From positions 68,561 to 132,560 of the forward strand of contig JAFMIA010000001.1 of NCBI GenBank assembly GCA_017854255.1: a DNA stretch of 64,000 bases, given 5' to 3'. The number at the start of each line of letters is the position of its first letter. The first letter of the stretch is position 1. The position numbers and the translations under genes were made by a program. The notes under the pieces are model-generated. The model was not told the origin of the DNA. It ran no database searches and saw only the letters and a list, made by a program, of their open reading frames with translations. Positions 42,774 through 52,586 of the stretch are shown here, piece by piece. This stretch comes from Pseudomonadales bacterium. Its GTDB lineage: Bacteria > Pseudomonadota > Gammaproteobacteria > Pseudomonadales > Azotimanducaceae.

Positions 42774-43471
42774 GCTGAACGAGGGGCGTAATCGAACACG
42801 TCCGAGCGCATGTTTTTAGGATCAAAGCCCTTGGCTGTGAGGCGGTCTAACGTCCCGTAAACCATGCCTGGGCTGCCTGAAACGAAGATTAAATGGTCAT
42901 TGAGATTCTTAAAATCCTCATGAACCGCGTCGCCGACAAGACCCACGCGTCCTGCCCAAGTTTTGTCATCGTGGCTGACAACCGGCGTGTAGGTGATATT
43001 GGCATGGGCCGCCGCGGTCTTAAAATAGTCGTCTAAATAAAGATCGTCTGGTGTGACAACGCCCCAATAAACATGCACTGTCTGTGCGTCAGGTTGAGCG
43101 GTTAACCAATCAAACATACTTTTGATTTGGGTAATACCGGTCGCTGCGGCGATAAAAATTACAGGCTGCGCCGGTACATGACTCAAAAAGCACTGCCCAA
43201 GGGGATACTCTATGGTGACTGAGCTTGGATGGTCATTGAGGAACTGTTCAATGAGAGCTGAGTCAGCAGAATCTTCGGTTGCTTTGATATGCAATTCAAG
43301 GTGCTGCCCGCCTGGCGCATTGGCAATCGAAAAGGGAAAAGCGCGCTCGCCAACGGATAATGAAAGGTATTGACCAGCGTGATAACTTGCCGCGGTGGGC
43401 AGGCTTAAAACCAGTCGCCGGACGTCGTTTTGCAGGGCCTCATTGGTCGTAACTTGGCATTGGAGCGTCAC
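42770..43471 (-). CDS. NAD(P)H-flavin reductase (Fre/LuxG-like)
   Basis: This 233-residue FNR-type oxidoreductase has an N-terminal FAD/flavin barrel with ERAFPFSIANAP and an NAD(P) domain with IFIAAATGITQIKSM and FVSGSPGMVY. It has no iron-sulfur domain. E. coli Fre reduces free flavins and partners UbiD/UbiB-type ubiquinone steps. In pseudomonads ubiD lies between rho and this reductase; here it follows rho by 2 nt and ubiD is missing. The exact physiological substrate is inferred. Confidence 0.85.
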   Translation of the reverse strand: MTLQCQVTTNEALQNDVRRLVLSLPTAASYHAGQYLSLSVGERAFPFSIANAPGGQHLELHIKATEDSADSALIEQFLNDHPSSVTIEYPLGQCFLSHVPAQPVIFIAAATGITQIKSMFDWLTAQPDAQTVHVYWGVVTPDDLYLDDYFKTAAAHANITYTPVVSHDDKTWAGRVGLVGDAVHEDFKNLNDHLIFVSGSPGMVYGTLDRLTAKGFDPKNMRSDVFDYAPRSA

Positions 43472-43473
43472 GC

Positions 43474-44733
43474 TTAATTGCGTTTCATAGAAGCAAAAAA
43501 TTCTTCGTTGGTTTTGGACTTCTTCATCTTGCCCAATAGGAATTCGATCGCGGCCAGGTCGTCCATCTCATGCAGGATTTTTCTAAGAATCCAAACTTTC
43601 TGCAGTTCTTCCTCGGACATCAAAAGATCTTCTCGACGCGTGCCAGAGCGACGAATATTAATAGCAGGGTAGACGCGTTTCTCGGCGATCTTGCGCTCCA
43701 AATGGAGCTCCATATTGCCCGTGCCTTTAAATTCCTCGTAGATCACCTCGTCCATTTTAGAACCGGTATCGACCAGGCAGGTTGCGATAATGGTAAGGCT
43801 CCCGCCCTCTTCAATATTTCTAGCCGCCCCGAAGAACCGCTTAGGTCGCTCTAGCGCATGCGCGTCAACGCCGCCCGTTAGGACCTTTCCAGAAGCAGGA
43901 ATGACCGTGTTGTAAGCACGTGCTAAACGCGTAATCGAGTCCAGCAGAATAATGACGTCTGTTTTATGCTCAACCAGACGTTTGGCTTTTTCGATCACCA
44001 TCTCGCTGACCTGAACATGCCGTGAGGGTGGCTCATCAAAGGTACTGGCCACAACCTCGCCGCGCACGGAGCGCTGCATTTCAGTCACTTCTTCGGGTCG
44101 TTCGTCGATCAGTAGAACAATCAAATGACACTCAGGATTGTTTCGCACAATGGCTTGCGCGATATTTTGAAGGATCAGTGTCTTACCGGCTTTGGGTGGT
44201 GACACGATCAGACCTCGCTGGCCCTTACCAATGGGCGAGGTCAAGTCGATAATTCTAGAGGTCAAGTCTTCGGTGCTGCCGTTACCGCCCTGTAGGGACA
44301 GTGTTTTGTCTGGGAAGAGCGGCGTTAAGTTTTCAAAGAGGATTTTATTCTTCGATTCACTTGGATCGGTGAAATTAATTTGGTCGACTTTCAACAGTGC
44401 GAAATATCGCTCACTGTCCTTCGGCGGTCGAATTTTGCCAGACACTGTGTCGCCGGTTCGGAGGTTAAATCGTCTAATCTGGCTGGGAGAAACGTAAATA
44501 TCGTCGGGCCCAGCAAGGTAGGAACTGTCCGGTGAGCGAAGAAAACCAAAACCATCCTGAAGGATTTCGAGGGTGCCATCACCATAGATGTCTTCGCCGC
44601 TTTTCGCATGCTTACGCAGGACATTGGCAATAATTTCTTGCTTGCGCGATCGGCCGAGATTATCCATGCCCATTTCTAGGGCAATTTCAAGAAGCTCAGG
44701 AATAGGCTTCGCTTTGAGATCAGTCAGATTCAT
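43474..44733 (-). CDS. rho: Transcription termination factor Rho
   Basis: Rho is the hexameric RNA helicase that ends transcription. The 419-residue protein has the N-terminal helical domain ([18 protein letters not shown]), the cold-shock RNA-binding domain with [22 protein letters not shown], Walker A SPPKAGKT, Walker [17 protein letters not shown] and the Q/R loops [21 protein letters not shown]. Length is normal. The 220-bp leader is typical of an autoregulated rho gene. Confidence 0.97.
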   Translation of the reverse strand: MNLTDLKAKPIPELLEIALEMGMDNLGRSRKQEIIANVLRKHAKSGEDIYGDGTLEILQDGFGFLRSPDSSYLAGPDDIYVSPSQIRRFNLRTGDTVSGKIRPPKDSERYFALLKVDQINFTDPSESKNKILFENLTPLFPDKTLSLQGGNGSTEDLTSRIIDLTSPIGKGQRGLIVSPPKAGKTLILQNIAQAIVRNNPECHLIVLLIDERPEEVTEMQRSVRGEVVASTFDEPPSRHVQVSEMVIEKAKRLVEHKTDVIILLDSITRLARAYNTVIPASGKVLTGGVDAHALERPKRFFGAARNIEEGGSLTIIATCLVDTGSKMDEVIYEEFKGTGNMELHLERKIAEKRVYPAINIRRSGTRREDLLMSEEELQKVWILRKILHEMDDLAAIEFLLGKMKKSKTNEEFFASMKRN

Positions 44734-44837
44734 TCAAATTCACTTTATGTTGAAGAGGGTTGAGGCTTAGGTGAAGGACCAAAGGACCTTTTGGGTTTAA
44801 AATTCGAGGGGGTTTTTGCCAGCAAGTGCGGTTAAGG

Positions 44838-44851
44838 GTGCAAGCTTGCAC
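44838..44851. repeat. Perfect 14-bp palindrome in the rho leader
   Basis: GTGCAAGCTTGCAC is fully palindromic. It lies about 6-19 nt into the predicted rho transcript, so it could form a 5' hairpin or an operator. Confidence 0.55.
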
Positions 44852-44863
44852 AGCTGAAACAGG

Positions 44864-44892
44864 AAAATGAAGGGTTCGGCGCCCTTTGTCAA
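44864..44892 (-). promoter_or_regulatory. Sigma-70 promoter of rho
   Basis: On the minus strand a perfect TTGACA (plus 44887-44892) is followed by a 17-bp spacer and CATTTT (44864-44869, three of six matches). Start would be near 44857, giving a leader of about 124 nt. Rho leaders are known attenuation targets; no intrinsic terminator is obvious inside this one. Confidence 0.6.
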
Positions 44893-44953
44893 CTATTATT
44901 TTAGGTTCGTTTTAGGTCGAGCATGACCCGGGGATCACGCTCGCGACTAAAAT

Positions 44954-45277
44954 TTAGATGTTACTGTCCAAAAATGCGGTCAGTTGAGACTTTGATAATG
45001 CCCCAACTTTGGTCGCTTCAACATTGCCGTTCTTAAACAGCATCAGCGTTGGAATACCTCGAATGCCGTACTTTGGCGGTGTCTCGCCATTGGCATCAAT
45101 GTCCAATTTGCAGACTTTCATCTTACCGTCATATTCGGCCGCGATTTCTTCTAGTACCGGCGCAATGACCTTGCAGGGACCACACCACTCAGCCCAATAA
45201 TCAACCAAAACGGGCAGATCAGAGCCTAGGACATCTGATTCGAATGAAGCGTCGGTTACGTGTGCGATATCTGCCAT
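44954..45277 (-). CDS. trxA: Thioredoxin 1
   Basis: TrxA is the general cytoplasmic protein-disulfide reductase. The 107-residue protein has the canonical active site WAEWCGPCK (C32, C35), the buried Asp in VDYWAEW and the cis-Pro in [10 protein letters not shown]. The trxA-rho order is conserved in gammaproteobacteria. Its promoter lies in the repeat region toward hemB. Confidence 0.97.
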   Translation of the reverse strand: MADIAHVTDASFESDVLGSDLPVLVDYWAEWCGPCKVIAPVLEEIAAEYDGKMKVCKLDIDANGETPPKYGIRGIPTLMLFKNGNVEATKVGALSKSQLTAFLDSNI

Positions 45278-45342
45278 GTGATGGCTCCCTGATGATAAAA
45301 AAGATTTGAAAGGTTTAAAGCGCGTTAAAAAAAGCAGGGTCT

Positions 45343-45371
45343 ATCGTAAGGGTTCAGCTGTTTTTTGGCAA
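45343..45371 (-). promoter_or_regulatory. Sigma-70 promoter of trxA
   Basis: On the minus strand TTGCCA (plus 45366-45371, five of six matches) has a 17-bp spacer to TACGAT (plus 45343-45348, four of six). The -35 overlaps the edge of a 26-bp tandem repeat. Start would be near 45336, about 59 nt before the ATG. Confidence 0.55.
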
Positions 45372-45446
45372 TCAATTGTCAGGGCCTTTGCTGTCAATCA
45401 ATTGTCAGGGCCTTTGCTGTCAATCAATTGTCAGGGCCCCTTCTGG
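45369..45446 (-). repeat. 2.7-copy, 26-bp tandem repeat with -35 hexamers upstream of trxA
   Basis: Two exact 26-bp units (45369-45394 and 45395-45420) and a partial third (18 matching bases from 45421). On the minus strand each junction reads ATTGACAG, a perfect TTGACA, and each unit contains CTGACAATTG. The array sits directly upstream of, and overlaps, the trxA -35. It could be duplicated operators or decoy -35 sites. Confidence 0.85.
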
Positions 45447-45512
45447 TGATGGACCTCGCGGGTTGCTTTGTGACGAGCAAGTCAATGTTTCGCGCCGAAA
45501 GCGCAAGGCTGC

Positions 45513-46532
<1,020 letters not shown>

Positions 46533-46600
46533 TCAAAAGTATAGAACAGTCTGGGCTTTGGCATGAAGGGCTTTGCTGTTTTTGTCGGGGCGTCTCGCGG

Positions 46601-48502
46601 CTAACTCAGAGCCTCTCGCTCTGATTCGAGGCGCAACCATTCCTCCTCGAAGTCGTCAATTTGGCCTTGAAGCGACACTCGCTCGCGCAATAGACCTTGC
46701 AGCGTTGGACTGTCTGGGTCGCTATAGTGCTTTGGGTCGGACAACGCTTGCTCGGTCTCAGCCATTTTTTCACTCAAGCGGGCCAATCGGGTCTCGATTG
46801 TTTTAATGCGGGTGGCGATTTGTCGCTGTCGTTTGTGGTCTGCTTTCGGCGCTTGAACAACCGGTGTGTTGTGGTTTGCAACTGCGGGGCCAGGGCCTGC
46901 CTCAGCGCCTGCTCCGATTGGATGATCTGTGACCACCGGCTTTGCCTCTAACCCAAGGCGATAGTCCGACAGCGTGCCTTCAAAGGGTTGGATGCGTCCA
47001 TCACGGATCAGCAAGAAACTATCGACTGTGCTGCTCAAAAGATATCGATCGTGGGAGATCACCAATATGGCGCCTTCAAAGGTATTCATGGCGGTGGCCA
47101 GTGCTTGCCGCATTTGCATATCAAGGTGGTTGGTGGGTTCGTCCAGCAAAAGTAAATTGGGTTGTTGAAAGGAAACAATGGCCAGGGCAAGTCGCGCTTT
47201 TTCACCGCCTGAGAAGTTGGCGGCTTTGGTTTCGACCTGTTCACCTTGAAAATTGAAACCCCCTAAAAAGGTCCTGAGTTTCAGTTCGTTGGCCTTTGGA
47301 TCGAGTTGTTGGAGGTGCTCTAGAGGGCATCTTTCAAGGTCTAAATCATCGACTTGATGTTGCGAGAAATAACCCGTCTTAAGGTGTAGCCCTTCTAACC
47401 GCTCGCCATCAATCAGTGGCAAGGTGCCCTCAAGCGATTTCACGAGTGTGGATTTACCGGCGCCGTTAACCCCTAACAGACCAAAGCGATCTCCCGGGGA
47501 AAAGCTTAAATTAAGGTTGCTTAGAATAGGATCCGTATAGCCAAGATTGGCATTGCGAAGCTGCAGCAACGGGTCCGATTGCCTGCTGGCTTCTCGAATA
47601 CTGAATCGAAACGGCGATGCTTCATGAACCGCCTCGACTCGGGTTAGGCGCTCCAGGGCTTTGATTCGGCTTTGCGCTTGGCGGGCCTTACTTTCCTTGT
47701 ACCGGAATCGCCGAATGAAGTCTTCCATGTGATGAATGGTTTTTTGTTGTTTCTCAAACTGCCGCGCTTGATCGATCAGTTGCTCTGCCCGCAGGGTTTC
47801 AAAGGCTGAGTAGTTGCCGGAATACAGCGTAACCTTTTGATTGGCCATGTAAGCGATATGCAAGACGCAATCATCTAAGAACTCCCGGTCGTGGGAGATC
47901 AATATGAGGGTGCCCTGATAGGCTTGAATCCAAGACGCAAGCCAGAAAATCGCGTCCAAATCCAAATGATTCGTGGGCTCATCTAATAACAACAAATCAG
48001 AGGGCTTCATGAGGGTTCTGGCAAGGTTAAGCCGCACGCGCCACCCACCGGAAAAGCTTTTCAGCGGGTTTTCAAAGGTTGTCTCACTAAAACCAAGGCC
48101 GACCAAAAGCTGCTCGGCCCGCGCCTCAGCACTAAAGCCATCTAGGTCTTTAATTTCTTCAAAGAGTTGGGCAACTTTGTCGAACTGGGCGTTTTGTTCT
48201 GCCTGAGCAAGTCGCGCTTTTACGGCAACCAGGTCGGAGTCACCTGAAACCACATATTCCAAGGCGGTGACATCCGCCCCTGGGATTTCCTGCGCCATGT
48301 GGGCAATCCGGATGCCTGGAGAGAGGTCAAGCTGACCGATATCGGCGTCGAGTTCACCCAGAATTAATTTAAACAGGCTGGTTTTGCCAATGCCATTGGC
48401 CCCCACGAGGCCAACTTTCTGGCCCTGATAGATGGTCAATGCGAGTTGTTCAATGAGTAGCTCGCCGTTTCGACGAAGACTCATATTTTGAAAAGAGAGC
48501 AT
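46601..48502 (-). CDS. ABC-F family ATPase, YheS-like
   Basis: ABC-F proteins bind the ribosomal E site and rescue or modulate translation. The 633-residue protein has two ATPase domains: Walker A GANGIGKTS and GVNGAGKST, signatures SFSGGWRVRLNLAR and NFSGGEKARLALA, and two LLLDEPTNHLD Walker B motifs. A long linker lies between (about 240-315), and a C-terminal coiled coil (about 570-633). Order and linker suggest YheS rather than Uup. ATG 48502 aligns with YheS starts; TTG 48517 is in frame upstream. Confidence 0.9.
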   Translation of the reverse strand: MLSFQNMSLRRNGELLIEQLALTIYQGQKVGLVGANGIGKTSLFKLILGELDADIGQLDLSPGIRIAHMAQEIPGADVTALEYVVSGDSDLVAVKARLAQAEQNAQFDKVAQLFEEIKDLDGFSAEARAEQLLVGLGFSETTFENPLKSFSGGWRVRLNLARTLMKPSDLLLLDEPTNHLDLDAIFWLASWIQAYQGTLILISHDREFLDDCVLHIAYMANQKVTLYSGNYSAFETLRAEQLIDQARQFEKQQKTIHHMEDFIRRFRYKESKARQAQSRIKALERLTRVEAVHEASPFRFSIREASRQSDPLLQLRNANLGYTDPILSNLNLSFSPGDRFGLLGVNGAGKSTLVKSLEGTLPLIDGERLEGLHLKTGYFSQHQVDDLDLERCPLEHLQQLDPKANELKLRTFLGGFNFQGEQVETKAANFSGGEKARLALAIVSFQQPNLLLLDEPTNHLDMQMRQALATAMNTFEGAILVISHDRYLLSSTVDSFLLIRDGRIQPFEGTLSDYRLGLEAKPVVTDHPIGAGAEAGPGPAVANHNTPVVQAPKADHKRQRQIATRIKTIETRLARLSEKMAETEQALSDPKHYSDPDSPTLQGLLRERVSLQGQIDDFEEEWLRLESEREALS

Positions 48503-48571
48503 TAGCGCGTGACTCAAATTCTTAGTGTAACACTCGCGCGGATAGCCTCGCTTATAACCCGCGCATTGTGA

Positions 48572-49090
48572 TTAGGACGCTGTTCTCGGAGCACGATAAA
48601 GCCAAAGACTGACGAGGATCAAAGGAATGCAAGCAACCACGACCCAAGCAGGGATCGATAGGCCGAATAAAGACCAGGCGACTTCAGCGCAACTCCCATC
48701 GCCATTGAGAACAATCGCCAGGACATCCGTAAACGGTAGAACGTCGATCAAATACTCAAGGCTTGGCCCACACGCGGGGACTTGATCTTCCGGCAAGCTC
48801 TGAAGCCATAGTTGTCGAAGAGCGAGACCGGTGCTTGCAAGAAAAGAAGTCACAATAAGACTCGCGTAGACCCGCATACCAAGCTGGGCTGGATAATGCA
48901 GCGCGGCCAATGCAGCAAGGCAGCCCGCTGAGATAATACCGACCCGTTGAAAAATACACAGCGGACAGGGCTCTAAGTACAAGTAGTGTTCCATCATGAG
49001 GGCGATTAAAATCAGCAGCAAACTGCTAGCACTCAAGGCGATGAGTAAAAGTCGTTGGGTCAATATCGGCATGCCGGGTTTTTCCTTCAT
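48572..49090 (-). CDS. dsbB: Disulfide bond formation protein DsbB
   Basis: DsbB re-oxidises DsbA and passes electrons to quinone. The 172-residue protein has four membrane helices and the two essential periplasmic Cys pairs: C42-P-L-C45 in EPCPLCIFQR, and C107/C134 in ACGPSLEYL and GDGSCAEV. It overlaps acpH by 4 nt. Its partner DsbA is at 24143-24781. Confidence 0.95.
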   Translation of the reverse strand: MKEKPGMPILTQRLLLIALSASSLLLILIALMMEHYLYLEPCPLCIFQRVGIISAGCLAALAALHYPAQLGMRVYASLIVTSFLASTGLALRQLWLQSLPEDQVPACGPSLEYLIDVLPFTDVLAIVLNGDGSCAEVAWSLFGLSIPAWVVVACIPLILVSLWLYRAPRTAS

Positions 49091-49728
49091 CCTTTAAGTT
49101 CTGCGTCGGTGGTTACTGCGCGTGTTGTAAGGTCATGATTGGTTATCCAATTGTCCACAAACCCCTGCAGGCAAGCAAAGAATTCTGGAAAGCTTGCTTC
49201 GATAAATGGTAGAGCAGACGTGATCCTGGGGAGCGTTTCTGAGTTGAAAAATTGCTCGCCGCCGCGGAGCCGGCGCCCGATATGGATCAGACTGCGATCG
49301 ATGAAGTCTTCGTCTTGAGTCCGCAATAGGCTTTTAAAGTTACGCATGCGCTGGCAGGTCAAAAGTGCCTGCTCAGGGAAGAAACCGAAGTATTCGGGTT
49401 TTAACAGGCGCTCGAAGGCGAGTTGATCAAAACGTTGCAGACTTTGCGGATGATAGTGCGTGAAGGTTTTCGCCAAGAAGTGATCAAACGCAATATCGGT
49501 GACGATCCCCGAGACCCGCCTCAAGTCGTTTGGTAGCGCGAGACGACACGCGGTAACACTTGGATGTTGATCGGTATAGGCGTCAATTGCGCGGTGCAGA
49601 CGAATCCCTTGCTCGATGGCAGGGGGGCGTGCGCCGGTCTGCAGGCCTTTGACAAAGTCGCCCAGAAATCCGCCTAGCAGGCGCTGGTCATTGTTTCCGG
49701 ACAACAATAGATGCGCTAAATGGTTCAC
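49087..49728 (-). CDS. acpH: Acyl carrier protein phosphodiesterase-like protein (AcpH/DUF479)
   Basis: AcpH removes 4'-phosphopantetheine from ACP. The 213-residue protein starts with the family motif MNHLAHLLLSG and continues with GGFLGDFVKG, GIRLHRAIDAYTDQHP and DIAFDHFLA, which carry the HD-like metal residues. Length is normal. The physiological importance of ACP hydrolase is debated. It lies between gshA and dsbB in an apparent operon. Confidence 0.9.
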   Translation of the reverse strand: MNHLAHLLLSGNNDQRLLGGFLGDFVKGLQTGARPPAIEQGIRLHRAIDAYTDQHPSVTACRLALPNDLRRVSGIVTDIAFDHFLAKTFTHYHPQSLQRFDQLAFERLLKPEYFGFFPEQALLTCQRMRNFKSLLRTQDEDFIDRSLIHIGRRLRGGEQFFNSETLPRITSALPFIEASFPEFFACLQGFVDNWITNHDLTTRAVTTDAELKG

Positions 49729-49733
49729 AAGGC

Positions 49734-51311
49734 TTATTCATAGGCCTTGTGATAGTTCGCGAGAAATTCCGAAAAATCTTCATCCCGATTGGCTGGTATC
49801 TGGTCAAAATCGCGTCTTGATTGCGCCGCGATTTCATCGAATGCTTGTCTGACTGGCGCCTCAATGGGTTGGGTCATAAAGTCTTGATGGTGACGTCGAC
49901 TCAATTGGCGGTGATGATCGATGAGACTGACCGACTGACTCATCAGGTCCTTTAAAATCTGACCACTCGGCGTCCTGTCTGGGTCGTCTACCCGCCCGAT
50001 GAGCGCATCAAGACAAGCTTTATAGCGCGTCGTCTGATGCAGGGGATCAAGGATATCGGCAAGCTCGTAAAGTGCCTCAAATAGCGTTCGAGCCCAAGCC
50101 TGAAGGTTAATCGGCTGCGCCTTGTTTTCTAAGATCAGTCCGGGCTTGCGTCCTGCCTCGGTTGCTTGGGTAAAGTTTTGTACGGCTTCCTGGCAGAGGC
50201 GCTCATCGTGTTCCGGGCTTGGCGTGAGCATGCAGTGCAAGAGCAACAAATCCATGAAATTCAGCTGCTCTGCGCTCACGCCAAGGGGTAGGTAGGGGTT
50301 GATGTCCAGCATGCGAACTTCAATATAACCAACCCCAGTCGCATCGAGGTGCTTTAAAAAATTCTGGCCCGGCGGAGGGTTTGATTTGGCCCGGACAGAG
50401 GAATAAAACTCCGCTTCAGACTGCAGGATATTGGTATTAACCTGCGCGAATTGAATGGTTTTGTGTTGTTCGAGCGCCTGATAGGGCGCGAATTGAGTTG
50501 TGATGCCATGGCGCAGGGTCGCCGTGTAGTTCTCTAAGCTGTTGTAGCAGACGTTTAAAAGCGCCGCCTGGGTCGAGCTTTGGTAGCCCAATCCGCCAGA
50601 TCGCAAACTGGTGGCATAGGGTTTGTAAAACGTCTCATCGCCCAATGGAAACAGATCGTGTTGCTGGTTTCTTACGAAACTTTGATCTACCGCCGGCGAG
50701 GCGCCGAACAGATAGGCCGGCAACCAAGCAAGGCTCCTAAAGTTTCGCATCAAGCCAAAGTACTGCTCTGAGCGATACGTCTGCATGGCCGCTGCGCGCA
50801 ATGGCTGTGATCCAGCTATTTGGTGCAATCCGTCAAAAAACGGTTGATTAAATGAGAAGTTATAATGCACGGCGCAAATGGTTTGCATCGTTCGGTTGTA
50901 TCGAATGCCGAGCCCGTGTCGGTAGGTTGTTTTGAGTCGACCGAGGTTAGAGTCGCCATAGTAGGCGAGTGGAATCAAGTGTTCTTCCGGCAAGCGGCAA
51001 GGCATGCTCCCGGGCCAGAGCCGTTCATCGCCTAGACGCTGCGCCGTCCACTGATGAATCTGGCCAAGGTCTGCTAAAACCGCCTCAGTTGAAGGGTGTA
51101 CTGGCGTGATTAATTCCAGCTGAGATTCCGAAAAATCGGTTGTGATCGAAGGATGCGTGAGCTTTGCACCGAGCGCGTTTGGATGTTGTGTGAGCGCGAG
51201 GGCGCCTTGCTGGGTCGTCCTGAGGAGCTCTCGCTCAATGCCTCTTTGAAATGTAAGGGTTTCCTGAGCATTGCCCGCATTTGCGAGTTGTTTTAGCAAA
51301 TCAGCCGCCAT
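49734..51311 (-). CDS. gshA: Glutamate-cysteine ligase (class 1)
   Basis: GshA makes gamma-glutamylcysteine, the committed step to glutathione. The 525-residue protein matches the proteobacterial class 1 family: FQRGIERELLR near residue 22, ITTDFSESQLELITP, RYNRTMQTICAVHYNFSF and YIEVRMLDINPY. AAGGAA precedes ATG 51311. gshB is not in the window. The 153-bp spacer upstream (51312-51464) shows no gene. Confidence 0.95.
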   Translation of the reverse strand: MAADLLKQLANAGNAQETLTFQRGIERELLRTTQQGALALTQHPNALGAKLTHPSITTDFSESQLELITPVHPSTEAVLADLGQIHQWTAQRLGDERLWPGSMPCRLPEEHLIPLAYYGDSNLGRLKTTYRHGLGIRYNRTMQTICAVHYNFSFNQPFFDGLHQIAGSQPLRAAAMQTYRSEQYFGLMRNFRSLAWLPAYLFGASPAVDQSFVRNQQHDLFPLGDETFYKPYATSLRSGGLGYQSSTQAALLNVCYNSLENYTATLRHGITTQFAPYQALEQHKTIQFAQVNTNILQSEAEFYSSVRAKSNPPPGQNFLKHLDATGVGYIEVRMLDINPYLPLGVSAEQLNFMDLLLLHCMLTPSPEHDERLCQEAVQNFTQATEAGRKPGLILENKAQPINLQAWARTLFEALYELADILDPLHQTTRYKACLDALIGRVDDPDRTPSGQILKDLMSQSVSLIDHHRQLSRRHHQDFMTQPIEAPVRQAFDEIAAQSRRDFDQIPANRDEDFSEFLANYHKAYE

Positions 51312-51464
51312 GACAACGATTCCTTAAGATGGCCTATCAGATGACGCATTGAGATGATTCATCGATTTCAGGATTGCACACTTGACCCAGGGGTGCCTGA
51401 GTCAGCGCCGAGCATATCACCGACCCTGTGCAAAAATAAACGCGCTTGTTGTTGTGGCGTTGGC

Positions 51465-51839
51465 CTAGGAATCTGGCCGTGAGACCAATCGGTGGATCTG
51501 GCGCCGATCTCTTTTGGTCGGACGCTCGCCTTTTGGCATGGGGCCGAGACTCGCACGTTTGAGTCGGGCGGTTTCTCGATTTTGCAAACTGGCGGCGGTT
51601 TCCTCAAAGAGTCGCGCCGCCTCGGCTGCGCCTCTACGAATATCGGATAGGGCTGTGACTAAGACCGCGCGATCATCCCATCCGGCTTTGAATTCGACCA
51701 AGTCGTTAATCTTAATTTCTTTAGCCGGCTTGGTACGGGCGCCGTTCACTTTGACCTTGCCGCCGTCGACGGCTTCTTTGGCTTGGGCTCGGGTTTTATA
51801 AAATCGGGCGGCCCAAAGCCATTTGTCAGTTCGAATCAT
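51465..51839 (-). CDS. hslR: Heat-shock S4-domain ribosome-associated protein HslR (Hsp15)
   Basis: Hsp15 binds free 50S subunits carrying nascent chains. The 124-residue protein starts with the S4 RNA-binding domain (RTDKWLWAARFYKTRAQAKEAV) and ends in a basic tail (KGERPTKRDRRQIHRL). yrfG precedes it by 6 nt, the order found in E. coli. hslO is not adjacent. Confidence 0.93.
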   Translation of the reverse strand: MIRTDKWLWAARFYKTRAQAKEAVDGGKVKVNGARTKPAKEIKINDLVEFKAGWDDRAVLVTALSDIRRGAAEAARLFEETAASLQNRETARLKRASLGPMPKGERPTKRDRRQIHRLVSRPDS

Positions 51840-51845
51840 TTGGCG

Positions 51846-52511
51846 TTACCCCGTGATAAGTTCGTTCAAGTAGCACACGTTTTCGTAACCCAGTCGCGGC
51901 TGTGGCGGCTGATTTGAATTGGGTTGGCTGACCGCGATCAGCCCAGCGATCCCGTACGCCTTTGCCGCATCCAGAACCTTGGCATTATCATCGATTAACG
52001 CAGAGCGTGCCGGGTTGATCCCGGTCTGTTCGGTGAACTGCTGCCAGAATCCGTGCGCCTCTTTTGGTGAGCCGAAGCTGTGGCTCGTAATGATGTCTGA
52101 AAAGTAGTCGGTAAATTTAGGGTGTTTCGCTTGGATCGCCTTAAGTTTAAAAGCCAATATTTTGGGATGGGCATTGGTTGCTAGGATCATTGGCATGCTG
52201 TGCTCGGTTAGGTAATCCAGCAAAGCAAGGGTCCCCGGTCGACATTGAATGAGGCCCTGGCCGCTTTCTTGCAATGATTCTAAGTCGAGGCTGAAGTGGT
52301 CAGCCCAGTGATCAAAGTCGTACCAGGCGAGTTGGCCAGCGACGGCCTGCAAGTCATTTTGGACTTGTTGTCTGGCCCGGTCCAGCGTCAGTCTATTTTT
52401 AACGGCATAGGCTTTGGCAACCCAGTCGTTCCAGAAAAGATCATCAAAGTGACCGTCTAGCAAGGTGCCATCCATATCTAGGAGTACGCTTTCGAAATTA
52501 AGCAGATTCAT
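51846..52511 (-). CDS. yrfG: GMP/IMP nucleotidase YrfG (HAD family)
   Basis: This 221-residue HAD phosphatase has motif I LLDMDGTLLDG, motif II LATNAHP, the Lys in FGSPKEAHGFW and motif IV LIDDNAKVLDAA. E. coli YrfG acts on GMP and IMP and lies next to hslR, as here. In relatives nudE and cysQ lie on the other side; here only cysQ is present, divergent. Confidence 0.88.
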   Translation of the reverse strand: MNLLNFESVLLDMDGTLLDGHFDDLFWNDWVAKAYAVKNRLTLDRARQQVQNDLQAVAGQLAWYDFDHWADHFSLDLESLQESGQGLIQCRPGTLALLDYLTEHSMPMILATNAHPKILAFKLKAIQAKHPKFTDYFSDIITSHSFGSPKEAHGFWQQFTEQTGINPARSALIDDNAKVLDAAKAYGIAGLIAVSQPNSNQPPQPRLGYENVCYLNELITG

Positions 52512-52586
52512 TTAAGCCTTGTGATCGGTTGGTCAAATTGATCGAAGGCAGTGTAACCTAACAACAGTTTTTGATCAGGAGTCATC

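Noticed and set aside
45369..45446. 26-bp repeats upstream of trxA as a CRISPR array
   Set aside because: The units are directly adjacent with no spacers, only 2.7 copies, and no cas genes are present.
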